A stretch of DNA of 64,000 bases, taken from the NCBI RefSeq assembly GCF_008364765.1, contig NZ_VTUY01000010.1, positions 1 to 64,000 on the forward strand, in the 5' to 3' direction. Source of the DNA: Bacillus sp. CH30_1T. GTDB lineage: Bacteria; Bacillota; Bacilli; Bacillales; Bacillaceae_B. Below, piece by piece: positions 1-9,132 of this stretch (position 1 is its first letter; every line of letters begins with the position of its first letter). Under the pieces are notes generated by a model. The model made no database searches and was not told the DNA's origin. It was given only the letters and a program-made list of their open reading frames with translations. A program made the translations under genes and the position numbers.

Positions 1-1
1 A

Positions 2-199
2 GAACTTAATAAAACTCTATATGCGAAACGCAAAGAAACGATCGAACGAGTCTTTGCGGACGCAAAAGAAAAGCATGGCATGCGTTGGACGACCTTAAGG
101 GGTCTTAAAAAAGTTTCAATGCAGGCGATGCTTACGTTTGCTGCCATGAATCTTAAGAAATTGGCAAACTGGACATGGCGAGGACCATGTCCAGCCTAA
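2..199 (+). CDS. IS1182-like transposase, C-terminal end (cut by window edge)
   Basis: The frame is open from the first bases and ends in TAA at 197-199, giving the last 65 residues of a larger protein. The segment carries the motif RVFADAKEKHGMRWTTLRG, then KVSMQAMLTFAAMNLKKLA. This is the usual end of IS1182-family DDE transposases in Bacillaceae; the catalytic part lies outside the window. It points away from perR and is followed at once by two hairpins. Whether the copy is complete cannot be judged. The family call is from recognition of the conserved tail, not from a search. Confidence 0.75.
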   Translation, partial: ELNKTLYAKRKETIERVFADAKEKHGMRWTTLRGLKKVSMQAMLTFAAMNLKKLANWTWRGPCPA

Positions 200-277
200 A
201 AAAAAGAAAAATCTTTTAAAATAACAGAAAACCCCATCTTCGCTTAAATGCAAAGGTGGGGTTTGTCTACGGTCTGA

Positions 278-305
278 AAAGACCTTCTACTGAAGGTCTT
301 TTTTT
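278..305 (+). terminator. Hairpin with T-tract at the insertion-sequence end
   Basis: The stem AAGACCTT / AAGGTCTT with a short loop is followed by seven T. It lies just past the transposase stop and past another inverted repeat (ACCCCATCTT near 231, AAGGTGGGGT near 253). It probably ends transposase transcription and sits at or near the right end of the element. Confidence 0.6.
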
Positions 306-310
306 AGCAT

Positions 311-343
311 CAAAAAAAGAATGGCCCTGATCTTAGGGACCAT
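311..343 (-). terminator. perR terminator
   Basis: On the minus strand ATGG-T-CCC pairs with GGGCCAT around one bulged T, and TTCTTTTTTT follows. It sits just downstream of the perR stop. Confidence 0.6.
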
Positions 344-349
344 CCTTAC

Positions 350-790
350 TTAGTGGGTTTCCTTTGTAGAACAGTCAGAACATGTTCCGTAGATTTCCAT
401 TCGGTGGTTGTTCACCTTGAAACCCGTCACATGGGAAGCCAATTGCTCAACTTCATCCAGTCCAGGATAATGGAAGTCAACGATTTTCCCACAACCATCA
501 CAGATGACGTGATAATGATCGGTTGTCACATAATCGAAGCGACTGGAAGCATCACCGTAGGTCAACTCTTTCACTAAGCCTACTTCACGGAAAACGCGTA
601 AGTTATTGTAAACAGTAGCGACACTCATGTTCGGAAACTTTCCTTCGAGTGCTTTATATATGTCATCAGCAGTTGGATGAGCCATTGAATCAATGAGATA
701 CTCTAATATCGCATGACGTTGAGGAGTGATACGGACTCCCGTTTCCTTCAATGTCGAAATCGCTTCTTTTAATTGTCCTTCTTCAGACAT
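350..790 (-). CDS. perR: PerR, Fur-family peroxide-sensing repressor
   Basis: A 146-residue protein close to the usual PerR length (about 145). Residues 1-85 form the winged helix with [12 protein letters not shown]. The regulatory metal ligands expected in PerR are present (His38, Asp86, His92, His94, Asp105), as are the two structural zinc pairs CDGC (97-100) and CSDC (137-140). PerR represses peroxide-defence genes and is inactivated by iron-catalysed oxidation of its histidines. The start at 790 is preferred because GAGGTG lies 7 bases ahead of it; an ATG at 796 is too close to that site. A near-perfect PerR box lies upstream, so autorepression is expected. Confidence 0.96.
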   Translation of the reverse strand: MSEEGQLKEAISTLKETGVRITPQRHAILEYLIDSMAHPTADDIYKALEGKFPNMSVATVYNNLRVFREVGLVKELTYGDASSRFDYVTTDHYHVICDGCGKIVDFHYPGLDEVEQLASHVTGFKVNNHRMEIYGTCSDCSTKETH

Positions 791-823
791 CGTCATGCAC
801 CTCTTTTCATAAGAATTATTATT

Positions 824-838
824 TTATAATCTTTATAA
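824..838. promoter_or_regulatory. PerR box upstream of perR
   Basis: TTATAATCTTTATAA matches the 7-1-7 consensus TTATAATNATTATAA at 14 of 15 positions and lies 34 bases before the perR start. Autoregulation of perR is known in B. subtilis; here it is inferred from the site. Confidence 0.75.
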
Positions 839-883
839 ATAGTGTACTAATCATCGGTCCCTTTTGTCAATCTTTCTCCCTAG

Positions 884-1432
884 TTACTCATGTAGGTTTT
901 TCTCTTGTTCCCCGAGCTGCTGGTTTATATAGCGGCCTGCAACGAATAGATAGTCAGAAAGTCTGTTCAGATAAGAAAGGACCAACGGATTAATATCTTC
1001 ATCAATTCCAACCGCTTCTCTTTCGGCTCTTCTCACGATTGTTCTGGCTGTATGAAGTGCAGCTCCAGCAGGCTGACCTCCTGGAAGGATGAAATTGCTA
1101 AGGGGCGTCAGGGCACCATCCAGAAAGTCGATTTGCTCTTCCAGTTCTTTAATATGTGATTGTTCAAGCTTCCATTTCACTTCTTTCCCTGCGGGAGTAG
1201 CCAGTTCCGCCCCAACATGAAAGAGAATGGTTTGTACCTTATGAAAGAACTCCTCAAACTTTTCTTTCCCATCAAAGTATTCAGCTTTAAGGTAGCTTAG
1301 ACCTAAACCGATCATGGAATTCGCTTCATCGCATGTCCCGTATGCCTCAACCCGCTGATCTTTTTTTGACACTCTGGTTCCATATACCAATGAAGTCGTT
1401 CCCTTATCTCCAGTTTTCGTATAAATTTTCAT
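884..1432 (-). CDS. Cob(I)alamin adenosyltransferase, PduO/YvqK type
   Basis: A 182-residue enzyme that transfers the adenosyl group of ATP to cob(I)alamin, making adenosylcobalamin. The N-terminal ATP loop KIYTKTGDKGTTSLVYG and the later RRAERE and NRLSDYLF motifs are typical of the PduO family, and the length is usual. The start at 1432 has AGAGGGG 8 bases upstream; an ATG at 1453 has no such site. One base separates it from the stop of the preceding dehydrogenase gene, so the two are co-transcribed. No B12-dependent enzyme is encoded nearby, so its client is unknown. Confidence 0.92.
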   Translation of the reverse strand: MKIYTKTGDKGTTSLVYGTRVSKKDQRVEAYGTCDEANSMIGLGLSYLKAEYFDGKEKFEEFFHKVQTILFHVGAELATPAGKEVKWKLEQSHIKELEEQIDFLDGALTPLSNFILPGGQPAGAALHTARTIVRRAEREAVGIDEDINPLVLSYLNRLSDYLFVAGRYINQQLGEQEKNLHE

Positions 1433-1433
1433 C

Positions 1434-2384
1434 CTAATATCCCCTCTCTGCATCGATCACGTTAATATAGTTTTCACTATTATTACGATATGTAGTTAAA
1501 TTCTTTTTAAATATTTCAAGTGCTCGTGGCATGTATTTTTTTGTGATGCTGGAAAGGTGAGGCGTCACCGTTATGCCCTCATTCTGCCAGAACGGGTGAT
1601 CCTTGGGCAATGGTTCCTTGTCAAATACATCAAGGTACATGTGTTGTATTAACTTCTTTTCACTTACTTCAAGGAGAACGGATTCCTCCACGAGATCCCC
1701 ACGACCTATATTGATGAAAACAGCCGTGTCCTTCATTTGTTCAAAGTGCTCAACCTGCAGTAGATGCTTCGTTTTCTCAGTACTAGGCAGAACGGATAGA
1801 ATGTAATCGGCATTTGCCAGCTCCTTCTGAAATGTCTTCAAGGTGAACATACTGTCAAAATGTTCTACTGGAGACCCGGAAGAGTTCACACCCGTCACTT
1901 TCATGCGAAACGCTCTAGCCAACCGTGCGATTTCTCCTCCAATGGCTCCTGCCCCCAGAATAAGGAGTGAGGCTTCATGAAGTTCTGAAGTTGGAAGTCT
2001 TCTGTTCCACACGCTATCCTCTTCCTGCTTCCATACTGCTTGAAGCTGTTTTGCATGCTGAAGTATCAATCCGATTGTAAACTCAGCCATAGGAATTCTA
2101 TGAATTCCCCTTGCATTGGTCACCAAGATGCCTCTTTTTTTAATAGCTTTAAATGGCATCTTCTCAAGGCCAGCCGAGGTGACCATGATCCATTTGCATT
2201 TCTCACTCTTTTCAATGTGAAAGTCGGTCAAATCTTCCCCCATGGTGACAATCACTTCTGCTTCTGGAAGTTCATTCTCCGCTTCATTGATATTTTTATA
2301 AAAAAGAAACTCACCCTCATGGAAGCTATTTTTTAAATCTGAGACAAACTCTTCCTTTGGTTGAAATGTGAAGATAATTTTCAT
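1434..2384 (-). CDS. D-isomer specific 2-hydroxyacid dehydrogenase
   Basis: A 316-residue NAD(P)-dependent dehydrogenase of the SerA/GyaR superfamily, which interconverts 2-oxoacids and D-2-hydroxyacids in the cytosol. The Rossmann motif GAGAIGG is near residue 145, the catalytic Arg in NIGRGDLVEE, the Glu in DVFDKEPLP and the His in TPHLSS. The start at 2384 has GGGAGG about 8 bases upstream; the longer frame (ATG at 2399) begins before this site. It is first of a two-gene unit with the cobalamin adenosyltransferase. The substrate cannot be read from sequence. Confidence 0.88.
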   Translation of the reverse strand: MKIIFTFQPKEEFVSDLKNSFHEGEFLFYKNINEAENELPEAEVIVTMGEDLTDFHIEKSEKCKWIMVTSAGLEKMPFKAIKKRGILVTNARGIHRIPMAEFTIGLILQHAKQLQAVWKQEEDSVWNRRLPTSELHEASLLILGAGAIGGEIARLARAFRMKVTGVNSSGSPVEHFDSMFTLKTFQKELANADYILSVLPSTEKTKHLLQVEHFEQMKDTAVFINIGRGDLVEESVLLEVSEKKLIQHMYLDVFDKEPLPKDHPFWQNEGITVTPHLSSITKKYMPRALEIFKKNLTTYRNNSENYINVIDAERGY

Positions 2385-2460
2385 ATATCTGCCTCCCATC
2401 CCTATTGCCTATAATTTTACCATATTTGTACCGTATCACCCTATTTTCAGTATCCTTAAA

Positions 2461-2492
2461 AACATAAAAAAGAGGATCGACCTGGTCGATCC
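2461..2492 (-). terminator. bcp terminator
   Basis: A perfect 8-bp stem GGATCGAC / GTCGATCC with a 3-base loop is followed on the minus strand by TCTTTTTTATG. It ends transcription coming from bcp. Confidence 0.75.
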
Positions 2493-2608
2493 TTACACGG
2501 ATGAGACTGACTTATTTGAGGAGGTTGCCCTACTCTTACTATATGTCTTTACCTCTCTTGTGAATGGACAAAAGCCTCAAGCTTCTTAAAATAGGCTAAA
2601 AAATAGGT

Positions 2609-3073
2609 TTAGGAAAGGTTCTCTTGAATGTATTGAAGAGCTTCCTCCACATGTCCCTTCACTTTCACCTTTCTCCATTCCTTGGACATATTTCCTTCTT
2701 TATCGATAATAAAGGTAGAACGTTCAATGCCCATATATTCTTTCCCGAAGTTCTTCTTCAGCTTCCACACGCCGTATTCCTCTGCCACCTTATGATCTTC
2801 ATCCACAAGGAGAAGGAACGGAAGTCCATGCTTGTCTACAAACTTTTCATGCTTTCCAACGGGATCTGGACTCACCCCTAAGATAACGGCATCGAGATTC
2901 TCAAAGTTTTCATGCTGATCCCTGAAATCACATGCTTCTGTCGTACAACCTGGGGTCATGTCCTTTGGATAGAAATAAAGGACCACGTTTTTCCCCTGGT
3001 AATCTGAAAGCTTCACCTTTTCTCCATTACTTGCAAGTAATTCAAATTCCGGTGCTTTTTGACCCACTGTCAT
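2609..3073 (-). CDS. bcp: Bcp/PrxQ-type thiol peroxidase (YgaF)
   Basis: A 154-residue peroxiredoxin that reduces peroxides with thioredoxin-like donors. The peroxidatic Cys43 and resolving Cys48 stand in TPGCTTEACDFRD, the C-X4-C spacing of the Bcp subgroup, and the C-terminal domain contains GIERSTFIID. GGAGGGG sits 8 bases before the start at 3073; upstream residues of the longer open frame have no homology and are dropped. B. subtilis has the orthologue ygaF next to perR and gsaB, as here. No clear PerR box was seen upstream. Confidence 0.94.
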   Translation of the reverse strand: MTVGQKAPEFELLASNGEKVKLSDYQGKNVVLYFYPKDMTPGCTTEACDFRDQHENFENLDAVILGVSPDPVGKHEKFVDKHGLPFLLLVDEDHKVAEEYGVWKLKKNFGKEYMGIERSTFIIDKEGNMSKEWRKVKVKGHVEEALQYIQENLS

Positions 3074-3144
3074 GTATGTTCCCCTCCATTGAATATTTTC
3101 TAACTTTAGCGTACCCAATAGGAGGGAAAAACTCAAACCATATG

Positions 3145-3549
3145 CTACTTGTTTTCGTAGTTTAAAAATGATTTCACGACAAAGGCGGCAGGTATGGTGT
3201 AACCGAGCCATGACTCAATGAGGGCAATCCCTCTCCCGATACCAACAGGTGTTACATCCCCGTATCCTACCGAGAAAAGGGTGATACCACTGAAATACAT
3301 CGTAGTGAAAAAATGATCTAGAAAGTTCCCAGTTAAGGGTTCCCCTCCTTCAACGAGAATCGGAATCCCTTCAAGCTCAAAGAGTGTAAACAGAAGACCG
3401 AATCCAATCATGATCGTGATATAGCTCATTCCTAGAAAGAGAAAATGATGAAGTGAAACATGATGCTCTTTCCACCTTGAAGGATAAAATAAGGCCCGTA
3501 GACTCATCACCATGCAGAACAGAATGAAAAATCCAATGATATAAAGCAT
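3145..3549 (-). CDS. Two-TM potassium-channel-like protein
   Basis: A 134-residue membrane protein with N-terminal hydrophobic segments, a re-entrant pore loop and a final hydrophobic helix. The pore holds the selectivity filter SVGYGD in ITLFSVGYGDVTPVG, diagnostic of the Ion_trans_2 (KcsA-like) fold. There is no RCK or other cytoplasmic ligand-binding domain, so gating is unknown. The start at 3549 has GAGGG 7 bases upstream. It lies directly upstream of bcp with a 71-base gap. A second, different copy of this type is at 45838-46242. Confidence 0.8.
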   Translation of the reverse strand: MLYIIGFFILFCMVMSLRALFYPSRWKEHHVSLHHFLFLGMSYITIMIGFGLLFTLFELEGIPILVEGGEPLTGNFLDHFFTTMYFSGITLFSVGYGDVTPVGIGRGIALIESWLGYTIPAAFVVKSFLNYENK

Positions 3550-3611
3550 GTACATACCCTCTTTTTTTCTGCTTGTCTTCCTATATGTACGCTTAATACT
3601 TCGAATTCATT

Positions 3612-4397
3612 CTAGTTACCAGCACCCCTGTATCGTTTCACTCCTTCATTCCATAACACGATCGAGAAGATGAAAAATCCGATGCCCACAAATGGAGTCA
3701 GAAACGAATATGGATACCATTCCGTCTTTTCCAGGAAAAAGGCAGATGGATAGACTCCAACAAACGCGAATGGAAGAATCCACGTTAACACGAAACGGAT
3801 CACATTATTATAGATATCCACTGGGTATCTTCCATAGTTACCGATGTTGTACATCATCGGCATGATCGACGTTTTCGCATCCGACCAGAATCCGATACTT
3901 GCAATGGCGATGAAGATTCCTGCATACACAAGAGCTCCCCCAATTACAAAGAGGATAAAGAAAACGGGTTCGTACCAGTCAAAGGTAATGTCCAGTCTTC
4001 CCCCAGCGTAGAACATAACCGAGAGACCCGTTATCACTCCGAAAAGCGACTCCAGTTCCATTCGCTCTAAGATGATTTGAAACAAACTGTGTATGGGACG
4101 GGTCAGGATCCGGTCGAACTCACCCTTCACCACATATCGGTCGTTAAAGTCCCAAATGTTGAAGAACGAACTGAATAGTGCAAACGGGACCAGGAAGAAA
4201 CCATATATGAAAATAATTTCGTCTCTTGTCCATCCGCTCAGAAACTGAGTATGACCAAACACGACCAGGATAAATACGAGGTTAACTGCCTGAAACAGTA
4301 AATCAGAAAGAATCTCGACAACCAGGTCGGCCCTGTATTGCAGCCTGATCTTCATATATTGGGCGACATATTGAAAAAACATCTTCACATAAAACAT
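3612..4397 (-). CDS. ABC-2 type permease (COG3694-like)
   Basis: A 261-residue membrane protein with about six hydrophobic segments, starting MFYVKMFFQYVAQYMKIRLQYR. It contains the pattern DRYVVKGEFDRILTRPI, typical of the COG3694 permeases that pair with a COG4587 permease and a COG4586 ATPase. The ribosome binding site AAGGAGGG lies 6 bases from the start and overlaps the end of the upstream permease gene, so translation is probably coupled. It is the last gene of a three-gene export operon. The cargo is unknown. Confidence 0.85.
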   Translation of the reverse strand: MFYVKMFFQYVAQYMKIRLQYRADLVVEILSDLLFQAVNLVFILVVFGHTQFLSGWTRDEIIFIYGFFLVPFALFSSFFNIWDFNDRYVVKGEFDRILTRPIHSLFQIILERMELESLFGVITGLSVMFYAGGRLDITFDWYEPVFFILFVIGGALVYAGIFIAIASIGFWSDAKTSIMPMMYNIGNYGRYPVDIYNNVIRFVLTWILPFAFVGVYPSAFFLEKTEWYPYSFLTPFVGIGFFIFSIVLWNEGVKRYRGAGN

Positions 4398-4400
4398 CGG

Positions 4401-5192
4401 TCACCCTCCTTGAATAATCATTTGTTTTTTTGCCATAACCCAGAGTATCTTGATTGGTATGAGAAGAATCAATGACCATACGCCCTGCATAAGAATCGCG
4501 TTGAATGATTCAGAAGTCGTAAAGCCATTGGTGAAAATCATGCTGGGAACATAACTTATACTCTGGAACGGTAAGTATCCCATCACCTTTTGCGCCCAAA
4601 GTGGGAAGAAATGAATCGGCAGCAATAAGCCGGAAAACAAATCAATGACCACCCGTTTCGCCCGGATGAGACCATCATTATTAAATAAGAAAAAGGTCGT
4701 GATACCCGTCAGTAAATTGATTTGTGTATTGATAATGAAGCTAAACAGGATTGAAATCGCAAATAAGCCCAATGTATCAAACCCTGTACCGAATTGCAGC
4801 GGGAAGATGAGGCTGACAATAATCATTCCCGGGAACGAGAAAAACAACAGTCTGAAGACTCCCTCTCCGAGTCCCTGCATCGTCTTCATCCCCAGATAGT
4901 TATAGGGTCTGATAAATTCAACCGCCACTTTCCCCTCCTTGATTTCCTGAGCGATTTCACGGTCGATATTATTAAAGTAAAAGGCCCTCGCCATCCATGA
5001 AACGGCCACATAGGTCGTCATTTGAATGATCGATATTCCTTCAATATCACTTTTCCCTCCGTAGATGGCCTGCCATAAGAAATAGTAAGCTCCAATATTG
5101 ATACTGTATATTAATATTCCACTATAATAATTAGTTCGGTACGCCAGCATCATGAGAAAGCGGATGCGAATCATTTCTATATACTTAGCCAT
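4401..5192 (-). CDS. ABC-2 type permease (COG4587-like)
   Basis: A 263-residue membrane protein with about six hydrophobic helices and the motif AQEIKEGKVAVEFIRPYN that matches the COG4587 family. It should form a heteromeric channel with the permease at 3612-4397 and the ATPase at 5244-6254. GGGAGGG precedes the ATG. Three bases separate its stop from the next start. Substrate unknown; drug, lipid and polysaccharide export are all described for relatives. Confidence 0.85.
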   Translation of the reverse strand: MAKYIEMIRIRFLMMLAYRTNYYSGILIYSINIGAYYFLWQAIYGGKSDIEGISIIQMTTYVAVSWMARAFYFNNIDREIAQEIKEGKVAVEFIRPYNYLGMKTMQGLGEGVFRLLFFSFPGMIIVSLIFPLQFGTGFDTLGLFAISILFSFIINTQINLLTGITTFFLFNNDGLIRAKRVVIDLFSGLLLPIHFFPLWAQKVMGYLPFQSISYVPSMIFTNGFTTSESFNAILMQGVWSLILLIPIKILWVMAKKQMIIQGG

Positions 5193-5243
5193 AGTACCCT
5201 CCCACAGACCCTGGAGCTGAACCGATAGCTTCTAAACCCAAAC

Positions 5244-6254
5244 TCATCTCGTCACAGCCCCCTTTTCATAGATGTTCCGTATGATTTCCTCAGTAGTCGT
5301 TTCTTCAATCTTCATGTCTTTCACTTTGAAACTCGCAACGATTTTCGTTATCAGTTGTGAGATGACTTCATCATCCGCTTCAATTAATGCTGAATAGCTC
5401 TGCTTTTTCTCGTCAAAAGACCAGGAGATGTTTTGATTATTTGTAAGATCGGATAAAGCCGACAGAGACGTATCGTCCAGAAATTGAAACACGACTTCCT
5501 TTTGATCTCCCCAATTTTCCTTGAGTTGACTCAGAGCCCCGTCATAAATAATTTTCCCTTCATCCAACATCACGACCCGTTCACAAAGAGCTTCGATGTC
5601 GGTTAAATCATGGGTGGTTAGAAGAATCGTAGTATTGTACTTCTCGTTTATTTCTTTTAAAAATTGGCGGATTTTCAGTTTCACCAGAACATCCAATCCA
5701 ATTGTAGGTTCATCCAAGAAAAGTAAAGGCGGATTATGGACAAGAGCCGCGGCCAATTCACATCTCATTCTCTGCCCCAGTGATAATTTACGGACCGGCT
5801 TGTCCAGTAGAGGCGCGATATCCAGCGTTTCAATCACATGATCCATATGTACTTTATATTGTTGATCAGGGACTTTGTACACTTTCTTTAAGAGCTGGAA
5901 GGATTCCTGGACCGCAATATCCCACCAGAGCTGGGAACGCTGTCCAAACACGACCCCGATCGTCTGAACGAATTTTTCCCGATCACGATGAGGACTCATT
6001 CCATTGACGTTCAACTCTCCCCCGGTCGGTGTCAAGATCCCCGTCAGCATCTTGATGGTAGTAGATTTTCCGGCTCCATTTTCACCGATGTATCCGACCA
6101 TCTCACCCTGCTTCACATTGAATGAGATATCGTTCACCGCAGGAACGATTTTATAATTACGCGTAAACAAATCCCTGAATGCTCCTTTTAACCCGGAACG
6201 ACTGGAAAAAGCCTTGAATTCCTTACGCAGGTGATGTACTTCGATTGCATTCAT
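5244..6254 (-). CDS. ABC exporter ATP-binding subunit (COG4586-like)
   Basis: A 336-residue ATPase and first gene of the three-gene exporter. Walker A is GENGAGKST, the signature is LSLGQRMRCE, Walker B is LLFLDEPTIGLD and the switch His is in TTHD. The N-terminus begins NAIEVHHLRKEF and a C-terminal extension of about 100 residues is typical of the COG4586 subgroup. AGGAGG lies 7 bases before the start at 6254; the longer frame to 6320 passes this site and is not used. It is divergent from gsaB. Confidence 0.88.
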   Translation of the reverse strand: MNAIEVHHLRKEFKAFSSRSGLKGAFRDLFTRNYKIVPAVNDISFNVKQGEMVGYIGENGAGKSTTIKMLTGILTPTGGELNVNGMSPHRDREKFVQTIGVVFGQRSQLWWDIAVQESFQLLKKVYKVPDQQYKVHMDHVIETLDIAPLLDKPVRKLSLGQRMRCELAAALVHNPPLLFLDEPTIGLDVLVKLKIRQFLKEINEKYNTTILLTTHDLTDIEALCERVVMLDEGKIIYDGALSQLKENWGDQKEVVFQFLDDTSLSALSDLTNNQNISWSFDEKKQSYSALIEADDEVISQLITKIVASFKVKDMKIEETTTEEIIRNIYEKGAVTR

Positions 6255-6394
6255 ATTGCATCCTCCTAATTTCAAAAAAAGTATCTGTCCCTCTTTTACA
6301 AACAAAGAATAGTGTACCACAGAGACCTGTTTCCCTTAGAACAGTCTGCTTGAAAATTTGTGTGCCCAATGATTCCCTATTTGCTAAAGTGGAA

Positions 6395-6423
6395 TTGACC
6401 GTACTACAATAGAAGAGTAATAG
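6395..6423 (+). promoter_or_regulatory. Candidate sigma-A promoter of gsaB
   Basis: TTGACC (6395-6400), a 17-base spacer and TAATAG (6418-6423) lie 31 bases before the gsaB start. An overlapping alternative is TTGCTA-N18-TACAAT slightly upstream. Confidence 0.4.
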
Positions 6424-6454
6424 ATAGCTAAATACACATGTATAGGAGGAAAAC

Positions 6455-7741
6455 ATGAAATATACTGAATCAGAAACTTTACATACAGAAGCTTTGGAAC
6501 ATATCGTAGGAGGAGTGAACAGCCCGTCACGCTCATATAAAGCAGTGGGTGGAGGTTCCCCGGTTGCAATGGAAAGGGGTCAAGGGGCATATTTCTGGGA
6601 TGTAGACGGAAATAAATACATCGATTATCTGGCAGCATACGGACCTATCATCACCGGTCATGCTCACCCACATATTACAGAAGCAATCAAAACAGCGGCG
6701 GAAAACGGAGTCCTTTACGGAACCCCTACCCGTCATGAAGTGAAGTTTGCCAAAATGATCAAAGAAGCGATGCCTTATATGGACAAGGTTCGATTTGTAA
6801 ACTCCGGGACTGAAGCGGTTATGACAACGATCCGTGTTGCAAGAGCATACACTGGGAAAGACAAAGTCATTAAATTCGCAGGCTGCTATCACGGTCACTC
6901 AGATCTGGTACTTGTTGCAGCTGGATCTGGACCATCCACTTTAGGAACCCCTGATTCAGCCGGTGTTCCCAAGAGTATCGCACAGGAAGTCATCACGGTT
7001 CCATTCAACGACATCGAACCATTTAAAGCAGCAATGGAAAAATGGGGAGATCAAATTGCAGCAGTCCTCGTGGAACCCATCGTAGGGAACTTCGGAATTG
7101 TAGAACCTAAAGAAGGCTTTCTTGAGCAAGTGAATGACATTGCTCATAATGCCAGTTCCCTTGTCATTTATGATGAAGTCATCACGGCATTCCGATTCAT
7201 GTACGGAGGAGCTCAGGATATGTTAAAGGTAAAGCCTGACTTAACGGCACTAGGGAAAATCATCGGCGGCGGTCTTCCAATCGGAGCTTACGGCGGAAAG
7301 AAAGAAATCATGGAACAGGTCGCCCCGTTAGGTCCTGCCTATCAAGCAGGTACAATGGCAGGAAATCCCGCTTCCATCCTTTCAGGAATTGCCTGCCTTG
7401 AAGTATTAAAAGAAGAAGGCGTGTATGAGAAACTTGATAAACTCGGTGAAGTGCTTGAAAAAGGGATCCTCACTGCAGCTGAAAAACATAACACACCGAT
7501 CTCCATAAACAGATTGAAAGGAGCTCTCACACTTTACTTTACTACAGAAAAAGTGGAGAACTATGAGCAAGCGGAAGCAACAGATGGGGAAATGTTTGCC
7601 AGGTTCTTTAAGCTGATGCTGAATCAGGGAATCAATCTTGCTCCTTCTAAATATGAGGCATGGTTCCTTACAACTGCTCATACTGAACAGGATATACAGG
7701 AGACGATCGAAGCTGTCGATCGTGCATTTGCACAATTATAA
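6455..7741 (+). CDS. gsaB: Glutamate-1-semialdehyde 2,1-aminomutase, second copy type (GsaB)
   Basis: A 428-residue PLP enzyme that converts glutamate-1-semialdehyde to 5-aminolevulinate, the first dedicated tetrapyrrole precursor. Visible motifs are [10 protein letters not shown] at the N-terminus, [27 protein letters not shown], the Asp motif [11 protein letters not shown] and the PLP lysine in [23 protein letters not shown] precedes the start. The position between perR/bcp and ygaE matches gsaB (hemL2) of B. subtilis rather than hemL of the hem operon. A strong terminator follows, so it is probably monocistronic. Confidence 0.95.
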   Translation: MKYTESETLHTEALEHIVGGVNSPSRSYKAVGGGSPVAMERGQGAYFWDVDGNKYIDYLAAYGPIITGHAHPHITEAIKTAAENGVLYGTPTRHEVKFAKMIKEAMPYMDKVRFVNSGTEAVMTTIRVARAYTGKDKVIKFAGCYHGHSDLVLVAAGSGPSTLGTPDSAGVPKSIAQEVITVPFNDIEPFKAAMEKWGDQIAAVLVEPIVGNFGIVEPKEGFLEQVNDIAHNASSLVIYDEVITAFRFMYGGAQDMLKVKPDLTALGKIIGGGLPIGAYGGKKEIMEQVAPLGPAYQAGTMAGNPASILSGIACLEVLKEEGVYEKLDKLGEVLEKGILTAAEKHNTPISINRLKGALTLYFTTEKVENYEQAEATDGEMFARFFKLMLNQGINLAPSKYEAWFLTTAHTEQDIQETIEAVDRAFAQL

Positions 7742-7748
7742 TAACAGA

Positions 7749-7794
7749 ACCTAAAGACTGCCCCACCTGCGTGGGGCAGTCTTTAGGTTTTTTT
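7749..7794 (+). terminator. gsaB terminator
   Basis: A long stem (ACCTAAAGACTGCCCCAC pairing with GTGGGGCAGTCTTTAGGT around CTGC) ends in a run of seven T. Confidence 0.9.
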
Positions 7795-7993
7795 GTAGAA
7801 TAACTCTTCCCTTCCTGGCATATCTATTCATTTGGTTGAAGAATTCCGTTGCCCTGCTTTGTTTATTCCCTTCCTCAAAAAGGTACATATTTTGTAGAAA
7901 CATATTTAAATTTCCCTATTGATATTGCTTGTAAGTACATGTATAGTACAGTATTGTTTATAAATACGTTACACAAGAAAGGATCCTAATTCC

Positions 7994-9076
7994 ATGAAAC
8001 TTGGTGCTCGCATCCTTAAAACGGGAATTGCGATTGTATTAGCTTTACTTGTATCTCAGCTATTGAATATACCGTCTCCAGTGTTTGCTGGAATCGCGGC
8101 AGTGTTTGCCGTTCAGCCCACCATTTATCGCTCTTATCTATCGATTATCGAACAGATTCAAGCGAACCTGATAGGTGCTGGGATTGCCGTTATTTTTGTT
8201 CTCTTATTCGGCAGTAATCCTCTTATTGTAGGTCTCGCTGCTGTCATAGCCATTGCCATCATTCTTAAATTAAAGCTGCAAAACACGATCGGCCTGGCCC
8301 TTGTAACGCTGATCGCGATTATGGAAGTGACGGATGAGGATTTTATTCAATTTGCATTTATCCGTTTCTCAACCATTATGATAGGTGTATTTTCATCTTT
8401 CATTATTAACTTGATCTTCCTGCCGCCAAAATACGAAACGAAGCTTTACCATAAAATATCTGATTCTACAGAAGAAATCTTAAAGTGGATTCGATTAAGT
8501 TCAAGACACGCAACAGAGTTCCATCTCTTGAAAAAAGATTTGGAGCGCATTAAAGAAAAGCTAATAAAGGTCGATCAATTGTATCTTCTCTATAAAGAAG
8601 AACGGGATTATTTCAAGAAAAATTCGATTGTCAAAAGTCGTAAGCTTGTGATTTTCCGTCAGATGATTTCATCAACGAATCGAAGCTTTGACATCTTGAA
8701 GCGGTTGAACCGGTATGAAAATGAAATTTTTCAGTTGCCGGATGAATTACGTGGAGTGATCAAGGGACAGCTTGATTGTCTCCTTACTTACCACGAACAG
8801 CTTCTATTGAAGTTCCTGGGTAAGATGCATCCGCATACTGAGTCAGAAGCTCAACAGGATGTGTGCATGCATCGAAAAGAACTGATGAATATTATGATCC
8901 AGGAAGTAAAACAGCATAGTAAAGATGATAATATTCATAATTTCCATCTGCTTCATATTTTCTCGGCTATATTTGAATACGATGAGCATTTAGAGCACTT
9001 AGAAAAACTTATTACAAGCTTTCAATCGTATCATAAAGAAGAAAATGAAGTGATGATCGGGGAAGAAGAAGAATAA
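7994..9076 (+). CDS. ygaE: YgaE, aromatic acid exporter (ArAE_1) family membrane protein
   Basis: A 360-residue protein. Residues 1-150 hold about four to five hydrophobic helices, beginning MKLGARILKTGIAIVLALL and including NIPSPVFAGIAAVFAVQPT. The remaining 200 residues are charged and helical, fitting the ArAE_1 membrane domain plus its cytoplasmic C-terminal domain. Position after gsaB matches B. subtilis ygaE. A weak AAAGGA site lies 10 bases before the start. Efflux of aromatic compounds is an assumption from the family; no substrate is shown. Confidence 0.85.
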   Translation: MKLGARILKTGIAIVLALLVSQLLNIPSPVFAGIAAVFAVQPTIYRSYLSIIEQIQANLIGAGIAVIFVLLFGSNPLIVGLAAVIAIAIILKLKLQNTIGLALVTLIAIMEVTDEDFIQFAFIRFSTIMIGVFSSFIINLIFLPPKYETKLYHKISDSTEEILKWIRLSSRHATEFHLLKKDLERIKEKLIKVDQLYLLYKEERDYFKKNSIVKSRKLVIFRQMISSTNRSFDILKRLNRYENEIFQLPDELRGVIKGQLDCLLTYHEQLLLKFLGKMHPHTESEAQQDVCMHRKELMNIMIQEVKQHSKDDNIHNFHLLHIFSAIFEYDEHLEHLEKLITSFQSYHKEENEVMIGEEEE

Positions 9077-9082
9077 ATTGAT

Positions 9083-9125
9083 AAAAAACGGAGCAAAGGA
9101 TGTGATAACCTTTGCTCCGTTTTTT
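9083..9125. terminator. Bidirectional terminator between ygaE and the peptide transporter operon
   Basis: AACGGAGCAAAGG pairs with CCTTTGCTCCGTT, with A-rich sequence before and T-rich sequence after, so it can serve both converging genes. Confidence 0.85.
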
Positions 9126-9132
9126 GTTCTAT

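Noticed and set aside
1..349. A complete insertion sequence at the left edge
   Set aside because: Only the 3' end is inside the window, so completeness and the left end cannot be judged.
2368..2589. 73-codon plus-strand frame between the dehydrogenase and bcp
   Set aside because: It overlaps the dehydrogenase start and the bcp terminator and has no ribosome site.
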